DNA from: Vampirovibrio sp041737375
GTDB lineage: Bacteria > Cyanobacteriota > Vampirovibrionia > Vampirovibrionales > Vampirovibrionaceae
Assembly (NCBI RefSeq): GCF_041737375.1
Contig: NZ_JBGSRV010000004.1
Coordinates: forward strand, 62,001 to 126,000
Length of the DNA stretch: 64,000 nt
Direction of reading: 5' to 3'
Made by a program: the position numbers and the translations under genes. The notes under the pieces are model-generated. The model ran no database searches, was not told the origin of the DNA, and saw only the letters and a list, made by a program, of their open reading frames with translations. Below, piece by piece: positions 36,997 through 45,395 of the stretch (positions within the stretch are counted from its first letter, which is position 1; every line of letters starts with the position of its first letter).

Positions 36997-38304
36997 TTAC
37001 GGCAAGGGCTGATGCAGGAACGGCTTGGCGTTTACGCCCACGTAATCGGCCACAATTTGGCCTTCGCCTCGCAGTTTGTACTTGTAAATCACCAGTCCTT
37101 CCAAACCCACTGGCCCACGGGCATGAGTTTTAGCGGTACTAATGCCAATTTCCGCACCCAGGCCAAAGCGAAACCCATCCGCAAAACGGGTGGAGGCGTT
37201 GGCGAACACACAGGCCGAATCCACGGCGTTCATAAACCGCTCCAGCGCTTCAGGGTCTTTGGCGGCAATGGCATCGGTATGATGAGAGCCATACTGGTTA
37301 ATATGCCCAATGGCGGACTCCAAATCGGCCACCACTTTAATGGCCAGGGTTAAATCACCATACTCGGCGCGCCAATCCGCATCGCTGGCCGGTTCAATCT
37401 GTGGCAATATGGCTCGGGTTTGCTCACAGCCTTTTAAGGCAATCCCAGCCTGATGGGCCGCTTCAGCAAAGCGAGGCAAATACTGAAGCGCCACGGCCTG
37501 ATCCACCAGCAGGGTTTCCAGCGCGTTGCAGGCGGCGGGGTATTGAATTTTGGCGTCGATGGCCAACGAAATGGCTTGGGCCAAGTCCGCACTGGGGTGA
37601 ATGTAGAAATGACAAACCCCATCCGCATGGCCCAGCACCGGAATTTTAGTGGCCGCCATAATGGATTGCACCAACTGATTAGAACCTCGTGGAATGATCA
37701 AATCCACATATTGCGGATAGTTCAACATTTCCTGCACCGCTTCACGGCTATCCAGCAAGGTGGCCCAGCCAGCAGGCAAAAACGGGCAAGCCCGATTTAG
37801 CTCGGCAACCAGCCCCATAAAGGCCTGATTGGAATACACGGCCTCTCGACCGCCTTTCAACACCACGGCGTTACCACTTTTTAAAATTAAAGAAAGAATT
37901 TGAGGAATGACATCCGGGCGAGATTCAAAAATAATGCCAATCACGCCCAGCGGCACGGTCTGCTTTTCCAGTATCAGGCGCTCATCCAGCTGGGTGCGAG
38001 AGAGTACCTGTCCTGCCGGATCGGGGAGTTTGATCAAATCCCGAATGCCTTGGGCCAACTGCCTGATTTTGCCCTCATCCAGCTTCAAGCGCTGGTAAAG
38101 GCTGGTGGTTAACCCGTCTTTTTCAGCCTGGGCAATATCTTTCTGGTTTTCAGCCAGCAACAATGCGGTGTTCCGCTCAATAATGACCGCAAATTGACTC
38201 AAGGCCTCATTTTTTTGGGCGGTAGAAAGCGTCGCCATGGCCAAAAAGGCATTTTTGCTGCCCTGTAGCGTTATTTCCAGTGGATTGACCGATTGGGTGA
38301 CCAT
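36997..38304 (-). CDS. proA: Gamma-glutamyl phosphate reductase
   Basis: Second step of proline synthesis: NADPH reduction of gamma-glutamyl phosphate to glutamate semialdehyde. About 435 residues with the ProA landmarks VPLGVIGIIFESRPDV, GNAVVLKGGREA, LIIPRGSNQLV, YPAACNALETLLVD (catalytic Cys) and FGLGAEIGISTAKTHARGPVGLEGL. AGGAG lies eight bases before the ATG at 38304, too close for the in-frame ATG at 38310, so I use 38304. It follows proB within a few bases. Confidence 0.95.
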   Translation of the reverse strand: MVTQSVNPLEITLQGSKNAFLAMATLSTAQKNEALSQFAVIIERNTALLLAENQKDIAQAEKDGLTTSLYQRLKLDEGKIRQLAQGIRDLIKLPDPAGQVLSRTQLDERLILEKQTVPLGVIGIIFESRPDVIPQILSLILKSGNAVVLKGGREAVYSNQAFMGLVAELNRACPFLPAGWATLLDSREAVQEMLNYPQYVDLIIPRGSNQLVQSIMAATKIPVLGHADGVCHFYIHPSADLAQAISLAIDAKIQYPAACNALETLLVDQAVALQYLPRFAEAAHQAGIALKGCEQTRAILPQIEPASDADWRAEYGDLTLAIKVVADLESAIGHINQYGSHHTDAIAAKDPEALERFMNAVDSACVFANASTRFADGFRFGLGAEIGISTAKTHARGPVGLEGLVIYKYKLRGEGQIVADYVGVNAKPFLHQPLP

Positions 38305-38316
38305 AACCATTGCTCC

Positions 38317-39507
38317 TTAAACGCCATATTCCTCAAAAATCACCAGATTGTCCCGATGGACGATTTCTTGTCGCTCCAGCACCTTGCCATCCGCGTCAAA
38401 ACCCAGTCGATCGGCAATTTTTTCACTTTGCAGCCCTTTAATGCGCTCAATTTCATGCGATGAAAAATGCGTCAGTCCCCGCCCAATTTCGACGCCCGTT
38501 TCATCCAGAATACGCACCACCTGCTGGGCAAAGAAATCACCTTGCGCCCCAACCACCCCAATGGCGAGCAAGCTGGCCTGTTTTTCCACCAGCGCTTTTC
38601 GGGCGCCAGCGTTCACCACAATCGCCCCGTGATACCCGGAAGCCATGCCAATCCAGCGTTTTTTGCCGCTCAAGAAGGACGCCTGAGGGAGCACCAGTGT
38701 ACCGACAGGCTCCGGTTGCGGGGCCAACAAAGCTTCCAAAGGTTGGGGAGAAACCCCAGAGGTGATGAGGGTATGCACCCCACTCAGGGCCGCCATGCGG
38801 GCCGCTTCCAACTTAGAGGACATGCCGCCTCGTCCCAGCAAGGATTGGCCGGAGGCTTCGATTTTCTGGAAGTCCTGAAAATTCTCAATGCGTGAAATGC
38901 GCTGAGCGTTGGGGTTGGTAAAGGGGTTGTCGGTATAAATGCCGTCCACGTTGGTTAAAATTACCAGCAAATCAGCGTCCAGCTTACTGGCCACCAGGGC
39001 AGACAACATATCGTTGTCCCCAAAGCCTTTGGTATAGCTCTCTTCCTGCAACTCCATGGTGGAAGTGGTGTCATTCTCGTTGATAATGGGAATGGCTTTA
39101 AACTTGAGCAGGGCTTCCAGGGTTTGCCGCAAGTTCAAATAATGCTTGCGATCGGCAAAGTCGGTGGCGGTTAACAGCACCTGCGCTGTAATCAGGCCGG
39201 ATTGCTGAAACAAATTCCGGTAAGCTTCCATCAATAAGTTTTGACCCACCGCCGCACAAGCCTGCTTATCGTTCAGGCTAAGCGTTCCCGTTAAATGCAA
39301 GGCTTGACGCCCCAAACCAACCGCACCGGAAGAAACCAGAATAATTTCCTTGCCCTGGGCAACCAGTTGGGCGCACTGACGGGTTAACTCGGCCAATCGC
39401 TCGGTGGCAAAACGTCCCCCGGAATCCCCGGCCAAATCAATCACCACCTGGGTTCCCAGTTTAATGACAATTCTTTGGGCGCTGAGTAGTGGCTGATTGA
39501 GGGTCAT
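38317..39507 (-). CDS. proB: Glutamate 5-kinase
   Basis: First step of proline synthesis: ATP-dependent phosphorylation of glutamate. The 396-residue protein has an amino-acid-kinase domain (IVIKLGTQVV, LVSSGAVGLGRQAL, PIINENDTTST, FGDNDMLSALVASKLDADLLVILTNVDGIYT, GRGGMSSKLEAARMAA) and a C-terminal PUA domain (GAIVVNAGARKAL...). The length is typical of the PUA-containing form. It forms a proBA operon. Confidence 0.95.
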   Translation of the reverse strand: MTLNQPLLSAQRIVIKLGTQVVIDLAGDSGGRFATERLAELTRQCAQLVAQGKEIILVSSGAVGLGRQALHLTGTLSLNDKQACAAVGQNLLMEAYRNLFQQSGLITAQVLLTATDFADRKHYLNLRQTLEALLKFKAIPIINENDTTSTMELQEESYTKGFGDNDMLSALVASKLDADLLVILTNVDGIYTDNPFTNPNAQRISRIENFQDFQKIEASGQSLLGRGGMSSKLEAARMAALSGVHTLITSGVSPQPLEALLAPQPEPVGTLVLPQASFLSGKKRWIGMASGYHGAIVVNAGARKALVEKQASLLAIGVVGAQGDFFAQQVVRILDETGVEIGRGLTHFSSHEIERIKGLQSEKIADRLGFDADGKVLERQEIVHRDNLVIFEEYGV

Positions 39508-39541
39508 GGCCGGTCCATCATAAAAACAAGTGTGTGCTTAT

Positions 39542-39566
39542 AAAAAAGAAAACCCGCCCGGTTTTT
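39542..39566 (-). terminator. Probable terminator for the metallophosphoesterase gene
   Basis: On the - strand, stem AAAACC/GGTTTT (39549-39554 with 39560-39565) with a GC-rich loop is followed by C and six T. It lies ~120 bases after the metallophosphoesterase stop and before proB. Confidence 0.5.
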
Positions 39567-39684
39567 GCCTGAAGCGTGAAAAGGGATGGGGGTTCCTGAT
39601 TCTCATTGTATGCCACGCTTCCCCGCATCGTAAAGCAAGCCGACCATTGATAAAAGGTTTTTCTGACGCTTTAAACCCACTGAT

Positions 39685-40761
39685 CTAAATCAGGGTGTCC
39701 AATACTCGGCGCTTGCGGGGAATCAAACCAAAATCAAACACTTTGCCCTGATCGGAAATAACCCGGTAACTCAAACCGGCAGGTGTGTTTTCAAACAACA
39801 TAAAATGATTTTTCTTAACCACGCCCGCACCCTCTGGCACCCCTTTTTGAGGGAGATCCAGCTTGCCCCCACCGGCCCCACTCACCATGTAGCGAACCCC
39901 GTTTATCCCCACCGGCGCTTCATAATGGTGCTCGTGCCCCGCCAGATACAAATCCACCTGATGGCGGACCAAAATATCCGACAGCTTGCGCTCCAGGGTT
40001 TGTTGAAACAGCAGCCGCTTGGGCTTGGCGAAAGCGGCTTTAGAGAATAGCGGGTAATGGCCCATCACCACCTTCATGGAGGCATTGCTACGGGCCAAAG
40101 CCTCCTCCAGCCAAAGCGACTGGGCCTTGTCCCTTTGGGCGAAAGCGGCGGGATTGTGATCAAACCCATTCAGATAACCCGGTAGCATCACGGTAGTATC
40201 CACCGCGAAAATTTCCACATCCGCGCCGGGAGAACCCATTTTAAAACTGTAATAGGGCGGCACCCCCCAATAGGCTAACTGCTGATTGCCAAAGCCCGCT
40301 TTCACATCGTGATTGCCCAAAACCGGGAAAAATTGAACGCCCTGTCGCCTTAAATTTTGATAAGGCTGGGTAATTCGTTCATCAAACAAAGCCGGTTCTC
40401 CAGCGGGATAAACATTGTCGCCCAACACCAAAACCTGATTAAACGGCAATTGTTGTCGCCATACCTCCATTTGCCGGGATATGTTATATTGGGCAGCATC
40501 GCCGGTTCCGGCGTCGCCAATTACGGCAAAACGATTTTTTCCCGCCGAGGCATGAAAAACAGGAGGCTGAAAAATCGGAGCCTGAAAAGAAAAAAGGTCC
40601 GCTGGAAGTGTTCCAGACGAACCCAGAGAATGTTCACCTTCCGTTTGGGACTTTGCGGAATTCGCACCATTCAAAGCATTAAAACGCAACCCCGGTTTCT
40701 GCCTTAAATCTGGCCTTAAAAAAGGCCAAGGGGCGTTCATGGGGTTCATGGTAGCGGCCAT
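39685..40761 (-). CDS. Calcineurin-like metallophosphoesterase (acid-phosphatase-like)
   Basis: The 358-residue protein has the dinuclear metal-site motifs in order: GDAGTGD (~81), VLGDNVYP, LGNHDVK, MGHYPLFS and AGHEHHYE. The set and spacing fit the purple/tartrate-resistant acid phosphatase branch. The first ~75 residues are low-complexity and have no obvious signal peptide, so location is uncertain. The substrate is unknown. A weak AAGG lies ~12 bases before the ATG. Confidence 0.85.
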   Translation of the reverse strand: MAATMNPMNAPWPFLRPDLRQKPGLRFNALNGANSAKSQTEGEHSLGSSGTLPADLFSFQAPIFQPPVFHASAGKNRFAVIGDAGTGDAAQYNISRQMEVWRQQLPFNQVLVLGDNVYPAGEPALFDERITQPYQNLRRQGVQFFPVLGNHDVKAGFGNQQLAYWGVPPYYSFKMGSPGADVEIFAVDTTVMLPGYLNGFDHNPAAFAQRDKAQSLWLEEALARSNASMKVVMGHYPLFSKAAFAKPKRLLFQQTLERKLSDILVRHQVDLYLAGHEHHYEAPVGINGVRYMVSGAGGGKLDLPQKGVPEGAGVVKKNHFMLFENTPAGLSYRVISDQGKVFDFGLIPRKRRVLDTLI

Positions 40762-41079
40762 AAAAACAATAAACCTTAGGGTGGTAGGCGATGGTGATCA
40801 CTCACATCGCTTACGCCTTATTATTGGCAAAACTGATGACAACGGAATGACAAAAAACCGCCATTCTTAAAAATTTGAAAAATAAGCATTTCAAATTCGC
40901 CGTCACCCCAATCATGCCATGGCCGATTTTAATTTCAAAACCATACGCATTTCCGTCGGGATTCCAACCCAAAAATCACACAGCCCAAGCACTTTCAGGA
41001 ATGATTTGCAAAACCGTAAATGTTCCCTTATGATGAACCCGTTCACTGTTAAACCAGTGACGCCACAATTTCATAACCA

Positions 41080-41177
41080 TCTATCGGGGTGTTGGCCTTT
41101 TCGGCCGACTGAGATCATCGCTCATTCGATGAAACCCGTCAAACCTGATCTGGGTAATGCCAGCGGAGGGAACTAGA
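41080..41177 (+). promoter_or_regulatory. TPP riboswitch (THI element)
   Basis: The conserved core is plain: CGGGGTG at ~41085-41091, CTGAGATCA in the 5' half (~41108), then ACCTGATCTGGGTAATGCCAG and CGGAGGGA (ending ~41171). P1 can form from TCTA (41080-41083) with TAGA (41174-41177). It senses thiamine pyrophosphate and should lower expression of the thi operon that follows. The region 40762-41079 upstream shows no gene. Confidence 0.97.
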
Positions 41178-41297
41178 ATGACATCATATTTTTCAGGCAA
41201 TTTATCAGCGCACTCAGCCCCCTTGGCATGCTTGCGGGGATTTTCGGACAGTAAAGGCCTGGGGGCCTTTGGGAGCAGCCGCCTCAAGCGGCTTTAA
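41178..41297 (+). CDS. Short ORF starting at the end of the TPP riboswitch (possible leader peptide)
   Basis: A 39-codon ORF starts at the ATG at 41178, exactly after the 3' strand of P1. The conserved GGAGGG of the riboswitch (41165-41170) stands seven bases upstream and would make an excellent ribosome site. The stop codon (41295-41297) overlaps a terminator-like hairpin. The peptide (MTSYFSGNLSAHS...) resembles nothing I know. It may be a translated leader whose reading affects the hairpin, or chance. Confidence 0.35.
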   Translation: MTSYFSGNLSAHSAPLACLRGFSDSKGLGAFGSSRLKRL

Positions 41298-41300
41298 TTT
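41277..41300 (+). terminator. Terminator-like hairpin in the thiC leader
   Basis: Stem AGCCGC/GCGGCT (41277-41282 with 41288-41293) with a 5-base loop is followed by TTAATTT. A sister hairpin sharing CAAGCGGCTTTA follows at ~41316-41327. It could be the expression platform of the riboswitch. Confidence 0.5.
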
Positions 41301-41403
41301 GAATGTGAAAAAACGGCCGCAAGCGGCTTTAAACCAGTTGCAATCAGTGGGTATTTAAATTGAATCTTTAAATTAGGTGTTTCATATTGAAGGAGAGAGT
41401 TTA

Positions 41404-43194
41404 ATGAGCGTCACCGAAGCCCTGTTAACCCAGGTTGGGGTCACTACCGAGCCCTTGCCCAATTCCAGCAAAAAATACCAGACCGGCAACCTGCACCCGG
41501 AAATCAGAGTGCCTTATCGGGAAGTGAAATTATCCCCCTCCAAGGCGTTCAACAGCGACCAGCTGATTGACAATGAGCCGGTTGTGATTTACGACACCTC
41601 CGGCCCTTATACCGACCCCGATGTAGTCATTGATGTCAGCCGGGGACTGGCCCCCATTCGCACCGGCTGGATTGAAAAGCGCAACGATACCGAATTATAC
41701 GATCGGCAAATTAACGCCTTTGGCGGGAAAAGCCAACTGAATGTTTCCAGCTTGCAGCGCCAGCCCCGCAAAGCCAAAACAGGCCAAAACGTGAGTCAAA
41801 TGCACTATGCCCGTCAAGGCATTATTACCCCCGAAATGGAATTTGTGGCCCTTCGGGAAAACTTGCGCAACCAAGCGTTAAAAGAAGGCTTGATTGATCT
41901 GGAGCGCAAAAGCCGCTTAAAGGGTAATGCGTTGGGGGCTACTATTCCCCATGAAATCACCCCGGAATTTGTGCGCTCGGAAATTGCCCGTGGGCGGGCC
42001 ATTATTCCAGCCAATATCAATCACCCGGAGCTGGAGCCGGTGATTATCGGTCGGAATTTTCTGGTAAAAATCAACGCCAACATTGGTAATTCCGCAGTGT
42101 CCTCCTCCATTGAGGAAGAAGTGGAAAAACTGGTGTGGTCCAGTCGCTGGGGGGCGGATACCGTCATGGATCTCTCCACCGGCAGCAACATTCATGCCAC
42201 CCGCGATTACATTTTGCGAAACTCACCGGTTCCCATTGGCACCGTGCCTATTTATCAGGCACTGGAAAAAGTGGATGGCAAAGCGGAAGATCTGACCTGG
42301 GAATTGTACCGGGATACCTTGATTGAGCAAGCCGAACAAGGGGTGGATTACTTCACCATTCACGCCGGGGTACTGCTCAAATATGTGCCGCTTACCGCCA
42401 ACCGCATGACCGGTATTGTGTCCCGTGGGGGATCGATTCTGGCCAAGTGGTGCCTGGCCCACCATCAGGAAAATTTCCTGTACACCCATTTTGAAGAAAT
42501 TTGCGAAATCATGAAAGCCTACGATGTCAGCTTTTCGCTGGGCGATGGGCTGCGTCCGGGTTCTATTGCCGATGCCAACGATGCCGCCCAGTTCGGGGAA
42601 CTGGAAACACTGGGCGAACTGACCCAGATTGCCTGGAAGCACGATGTGCAAACCATGATTGAAGGGCCGGGCCATGTGCCAATGCACATGATTCAGGAAA
42701 ACATGGAAAAGCAGCTCAAACAGTGTGATGAAGCGCCTTTCTATACCTTGGGGCCACTCACCACCGATATCGCTCCCGGTTACGATCACATTACCAGCGG
42801 CATTGGGGCGGCCATGATTGGCTGGTTTGGCACCGCCATGCTGTGCTATGTCACCCCCAAGGAGCATCTGGGCCTCCCCAACCGGGAAGACGTCAAAACC
42901 GGCGTGATTACCTACAAACTGGCCGCTCACGCCGCCGATTTGGCCAAAGGTCATCCATCGGCCCGCTACCGGGATGACGCCCTGTCCAAAGCCCGGTTTG
43001 AATTCCGGTGGGCCGATCAATTTAACCTGTCGCTGGATCCAGAAACCGCCCGCTCCTTTCACGATGAAACCCTGCCCGCCGATGGGGCCAAAGAGGCCCA
43101 ATTCTGCTCCATGTGCGGCCCCAAGTTTTGCTCCATGAGCATTACCCAGGATGTTCGGGAACTGGCCGAGCAAACCGGACACTTATCCACATGA
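41404..43194 (+). CDS. thiC: Phosphomethylpyrimidine synthase
   Basis: The radical-SAM enzyme rearranges aminoimidazole ribotide to hydroxymethylpyrimidine phosphate. 596 residues from the ATG at 41404 (AGGAGAG 6-7 bases upstream; the GTG at 41377 is not supported). Landmarks: QMHYARQGIITPEMEF, VNANIGNSAV-like INANIGNS, WGADTVMDLSTG, VDYFTIHAGV, SRGGSILAKWCL, SLGDGLRPGS, EGPGHVPMHMI, and the C-terminal 4Fe-4S site CSMCGPKFCSM. It heads the thi operon and overlaps thiO by ATGA. Confidence 0.98.
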   Translation: MSVTEALLTQVGVTTEPLPNSSKKYQTGNLHPEIRVPYREVKLSPSKAFNSDQLIDNEPVVIYDTSGPYTDPDVVIDVSRGLAPIRTGWIEKRNDTELYDRQINAFGGKSQLNVSSLQRQPRKAKTGQNVSQMHYARQGIITPEMEFVALRENLRNQALKEGLIDLERKSRLKGNALGATIPHEITPEFVRSEIARGRAIIPANINHPELEPVIIGRNFLVKINANIGNSAVSSSIEEEVEKLVWSSRWGADTVMDLSTGSNIHATRDYILRNSPVPIGTVPIYQALEKVDGKAEDLTWELYRDTLIEQAEQGVDYFTIHAGVLLKYVPLTANRMTGIVSRGGSILAKWCLAHHQENFLYTHFEEICEIMKAYDVSFSLGDGLRPGSIADANDAAQFGELETLGELTQIAWKHDVQTMIEGPGHVPMHMIQENMEKQLKQCDEAPFYTLGPLTTDIAPGYDHITSGIGAAMIGWFGTAMLCYVTPKEHLGLPNREDVKTGVITYKLAAHAADLAKGHPSARYRDDALSKARFEFRWADQFNLSLDPETARSFHDETLPADGAKEAQFCSMCGPKFCSMSITQDVRELAEQTGHLST

Positions 43195-44387
43195 GCCAAA
43201 GCGTTGGCATTGTTGGCGCTGGTTTAATGGGACGATTGCTGGCCCTCGCTCTGGCTGAGCGGGGGTGGCAAGTCTCCCTGTTTGACAAGGATGACGCCTC
43301 GGTGATCAACAGTTGCGCCTATGCCGGGGCGGGCATGCTCTCCCCTATTTCTGAGCTGGAATCGGCAGAACCATTGATAGCCCGATTGGGCTTTGATTCC
43401 TTACCCCGGTGGAAGCATCGGTTACAGCATCTGGAGCTTCCGGTTTATTTCAAAACGCTGGGCACTATCATTGTGGCCCACCATTTGGATTTACCCGATT
43501 TGGCGCATTTTAAACGCATGCTGCAAGGCAAACTTAGCCTTTGCAGCTCCGAGGACGTACCTGAGCAAACCGCCCACTCCATTCAATGGCACTTGTCCAG
43601 CCATCAGTTGGCAGCGCTGGAACCTCAACTCAGTCAGCGTTTCAGCCAGGGTATTTTTATTCCTGATGAAGGACAAATTGACAACCGGCAACTGCTGCGG
43701 GCCTTGGCGCATCAACTCAACCAGTCCGGGGTTAACTGTTATTTTAAAACCCCGGTTACATCCATGGCGGCCCATACCGTCATCAGTGCCACCCAACATT
43801 GGCAATTTGACTGGGCCATTGATTGCCGGGGGCTGGGCGGAAAGCCCGATTGGCAAAGCTTGCGAGGGGTGCGGGGCGAGATCATTAAGGTGCATGCCCC
43901 AGAGGTGGAGCTGAGTCGCCCCATTCGGCTCATGCATCCTCGATATCCCTTGTACATTGCCCCTCGGGAAAATCACCAATATGTGATTGGGGCCACGTCC
44001 ATTGAAAGCGAGGATTTTCGGCCCATCACCACGCAATCCACCATGGAACTGTTATCGGCGGCTTTTGCGGTGCATGAAGGATTTGCGGAAGCCACTATTT
44101 TGGAAAGCACCGTCAATTGCCGCCCCGCATTGTCCAGTCATTTGCCTGCCATCCACATGGAAGCAGGCTTGATTCGGGTGAACGGCCTTTACCGGCATGG
44201 ATTTTTAATTTCGCCCCAACTGGTGGCACTGGTTTGTGCGGCGCTGGAAAATCAAGCCATTGCACCCGCCTACCAAGCCTTATTTTCACAGCCCGACTTT
44301 AAAAAAACAGAATCCGAAAGCACCTCTGAAACTATCACGATAAACACACCATTCCATCCATTCAACAGAGAGGCAACCACAGTTTAA
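43191..44387 (+). CDS. thiO: Glycine oxidase ThiO
   Basis: The FAD-dependent oxidase turns glycine into iminoglycine for the thiazole ring. 398 residues with an N-terminal Rossmann motif (SVGIVGAGLMGRLLALALAERG) and the DAO fold: GAGMLSP, FIPDEGQIDNRQLLRAL, DCRGLGG, GVRGEIIKVHAPE and INGLYRHGFLISP-like VNGLYRHGFLISP. The start ATG overlaps the thiC stop as ATGA. A ~35-residue polar tail has no counterpart that I know of. Confidence 0.93.
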   Translation: MSQSVGIVGAGLMGRLLALALAERGWQVSLFDKDDASVINSCAYAGAGMLSPISELESAEPLIARLGFDSLPRWKHRLQHLELPVYFKTLGTIIVAHHLDLPDLAHFKRMLQGKLSLCSSEDVPEQTAHSIQWHLSSHQLAALEPQLSQRFSQGIFIPDEGQIDNRQLLRALAHQLNQSGVNCYFKTPVTSMAAHTVISATQHWQFDWAIDCRGLGGKPDWQSLRGVRGEIIKVHAPEVELSRPIRLMHPRYPLYIAPRENHQYVIGATSIESEDFRPITTQSTMELLSAAFAVHEGFAEATILESTVNCRPALSSHLPAIHMEAGLIRVNGLYRHGFLISPQLVALVCAALENQAIAPAYQALFSQPDFKKTESESTSETITINTPFHPFNREATTV

Positions 44388-44388
44388 A

Positions 44389-44589
44389 ATGAAACTGCTG
44401 ATTAACGGTGAAACCCAACAAGTGCCCGACACCCTCAGCGTGGCAGCCTTGTTAAAAACCCTGGGCTACGATTCCCAATCCATTGCCGTGGCGGTGGATG
44501 GCACCTTTGTCCCTCGGCATCAATACACCACCCAAACATTGAAAGAGGCCCAGACACTGGATATTGTGGCCCCCATGCAAGGCGGTTGA
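44389..44589 (+). CDS. thiS: Sulfur carrier protein ThiS
   Basis: 66 residues with a ubiquitin-like fold: MKLLINGE, LSVAALLKTLGY, IAVAVDGTFVPR, LDIVAPMQGG. The terminal Gly-Gly is adenylated by ThiF and converted to the thiocarboxylate that donates sulfur to ThiG. It lies one base after thiO, with thiG immediately following. Confidence 0.95.
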   Translation: MKLLINGETQQVPDTLSVAALLKTLGYDSQSIAVAVDGTFVPRHQYTTQTLKEAQTLDIVAPMQGG

Positions 44590-44591
44590 CC

Positions 44592-45395
44592 ATGTGGCAT
44601 ATTGGAGGTCAAACTTTAAACAGCCAGCTTTTGGTGGGAACGGCGCTATACCCCTCGCCCGATATTATGCGGCAAGCGCTGGAAGCTTCCGGCACCGAAG
44701 TGGTCACGGTATCCCTGCGACGACAGGCACCGGGCGCCCAAGGCGGGGAAGCTTTCTGGCATTTCATTAAAGAGAAAAACTGGCGGGTGCTTCCCAATAC
44801 CGCCGGATGCCGAACGGTGAAAGAAGCGGTGAACACCGCCCACATGGCCCGAGAAATTTTCAACACCCCCTGGATTAAACTGGAAGTGATTGGGGATGAT
44901 TTCACCTTGCAACCCGATCCCTTTGGGCTAGTGGAAGCCGCTCGTATTCTGATTGAAGACGGGTTTGAGGTGTTTCCTTACATGACTGAGGATTTTATAG
45001 TGGCTCAAAAACTGGTGGATGCCGGATGCCGGATTTTAATGCCCTGGGCGGCCCCCATTGGCACCGGAAAAGGCCCCATGAATCTATACGCCCTGCAACT
45101 GCTGCGGGCTCGGTTGCCACAGGTTACACTCATCGCCGATGCGGGCATTGGCTTGCCCTCTCACGCAGCGCAGGTGATGGAACTGGGCTTTGACGGAGTC
45201 TTACTGAATTCCGCCATCGCCCTAGCCCACGATCCGGTGAGCATGGCCCGTGCCTTCGCCCTGGCAGTAGAATCCGGTGCGCTGGCCTATCAGGCAGGCC
45301 CCATGCCTCAGCGAGAAATGGCCATGCCCAGCACCCCGGTTTTAGGCACCCCGTTTTGGCATCAACACCAGCAGAAAGAAGGACAACACGCATGA
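44592..45395 (+). CDS. thiG: Thiazole synthase
   Basis: It condenses deoxyxylulose phosphate, ThiS-thiocarboxylate and iminoglycine to the thiazole carboxylate. 267 residues from the ATG at 44592 (AAGG nine bases upstream), TIM barrel with LVGTALYPS, EVVTVSLRR, PNTAGCRT, WIKLEVIGDD (Schiff-base Lys), AGCRILMPWAAPIGTGKG, LIADAGIGLPSHAA and GVLLNSAIA. It overlaps the next gene by ATGA. Confidence 0.96.
   Translation: MWHIGGQTLNSQLLVGTALYPSPDIMRQALEASGTEVVTVSLRRQAPGAQGGEAFWHFIKEKNWRVLPNTAGCRTVKEAVNTAHMAREIFNTPWIKLEVIGDDFTLQPDPFGLVEAARILIEDGFEVFPYMTEDFIVAQKLVDAGCRILMPWAAPIGTGKGPMNLYALQLLRARLPQVTLIADAGIGLPSHAAQVMELGFDGVLLNSAIALAHDPVSMARAFALAVESGALAYQAGPMPQREMAMPSTPVLGTPFWHQHQQKEGQHA

Noticed and set aside
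42223..43182. 319-codon - strand ORF opposite thiC
   Set aside because: Shadow of a highly conserved gene; no ribosome site.
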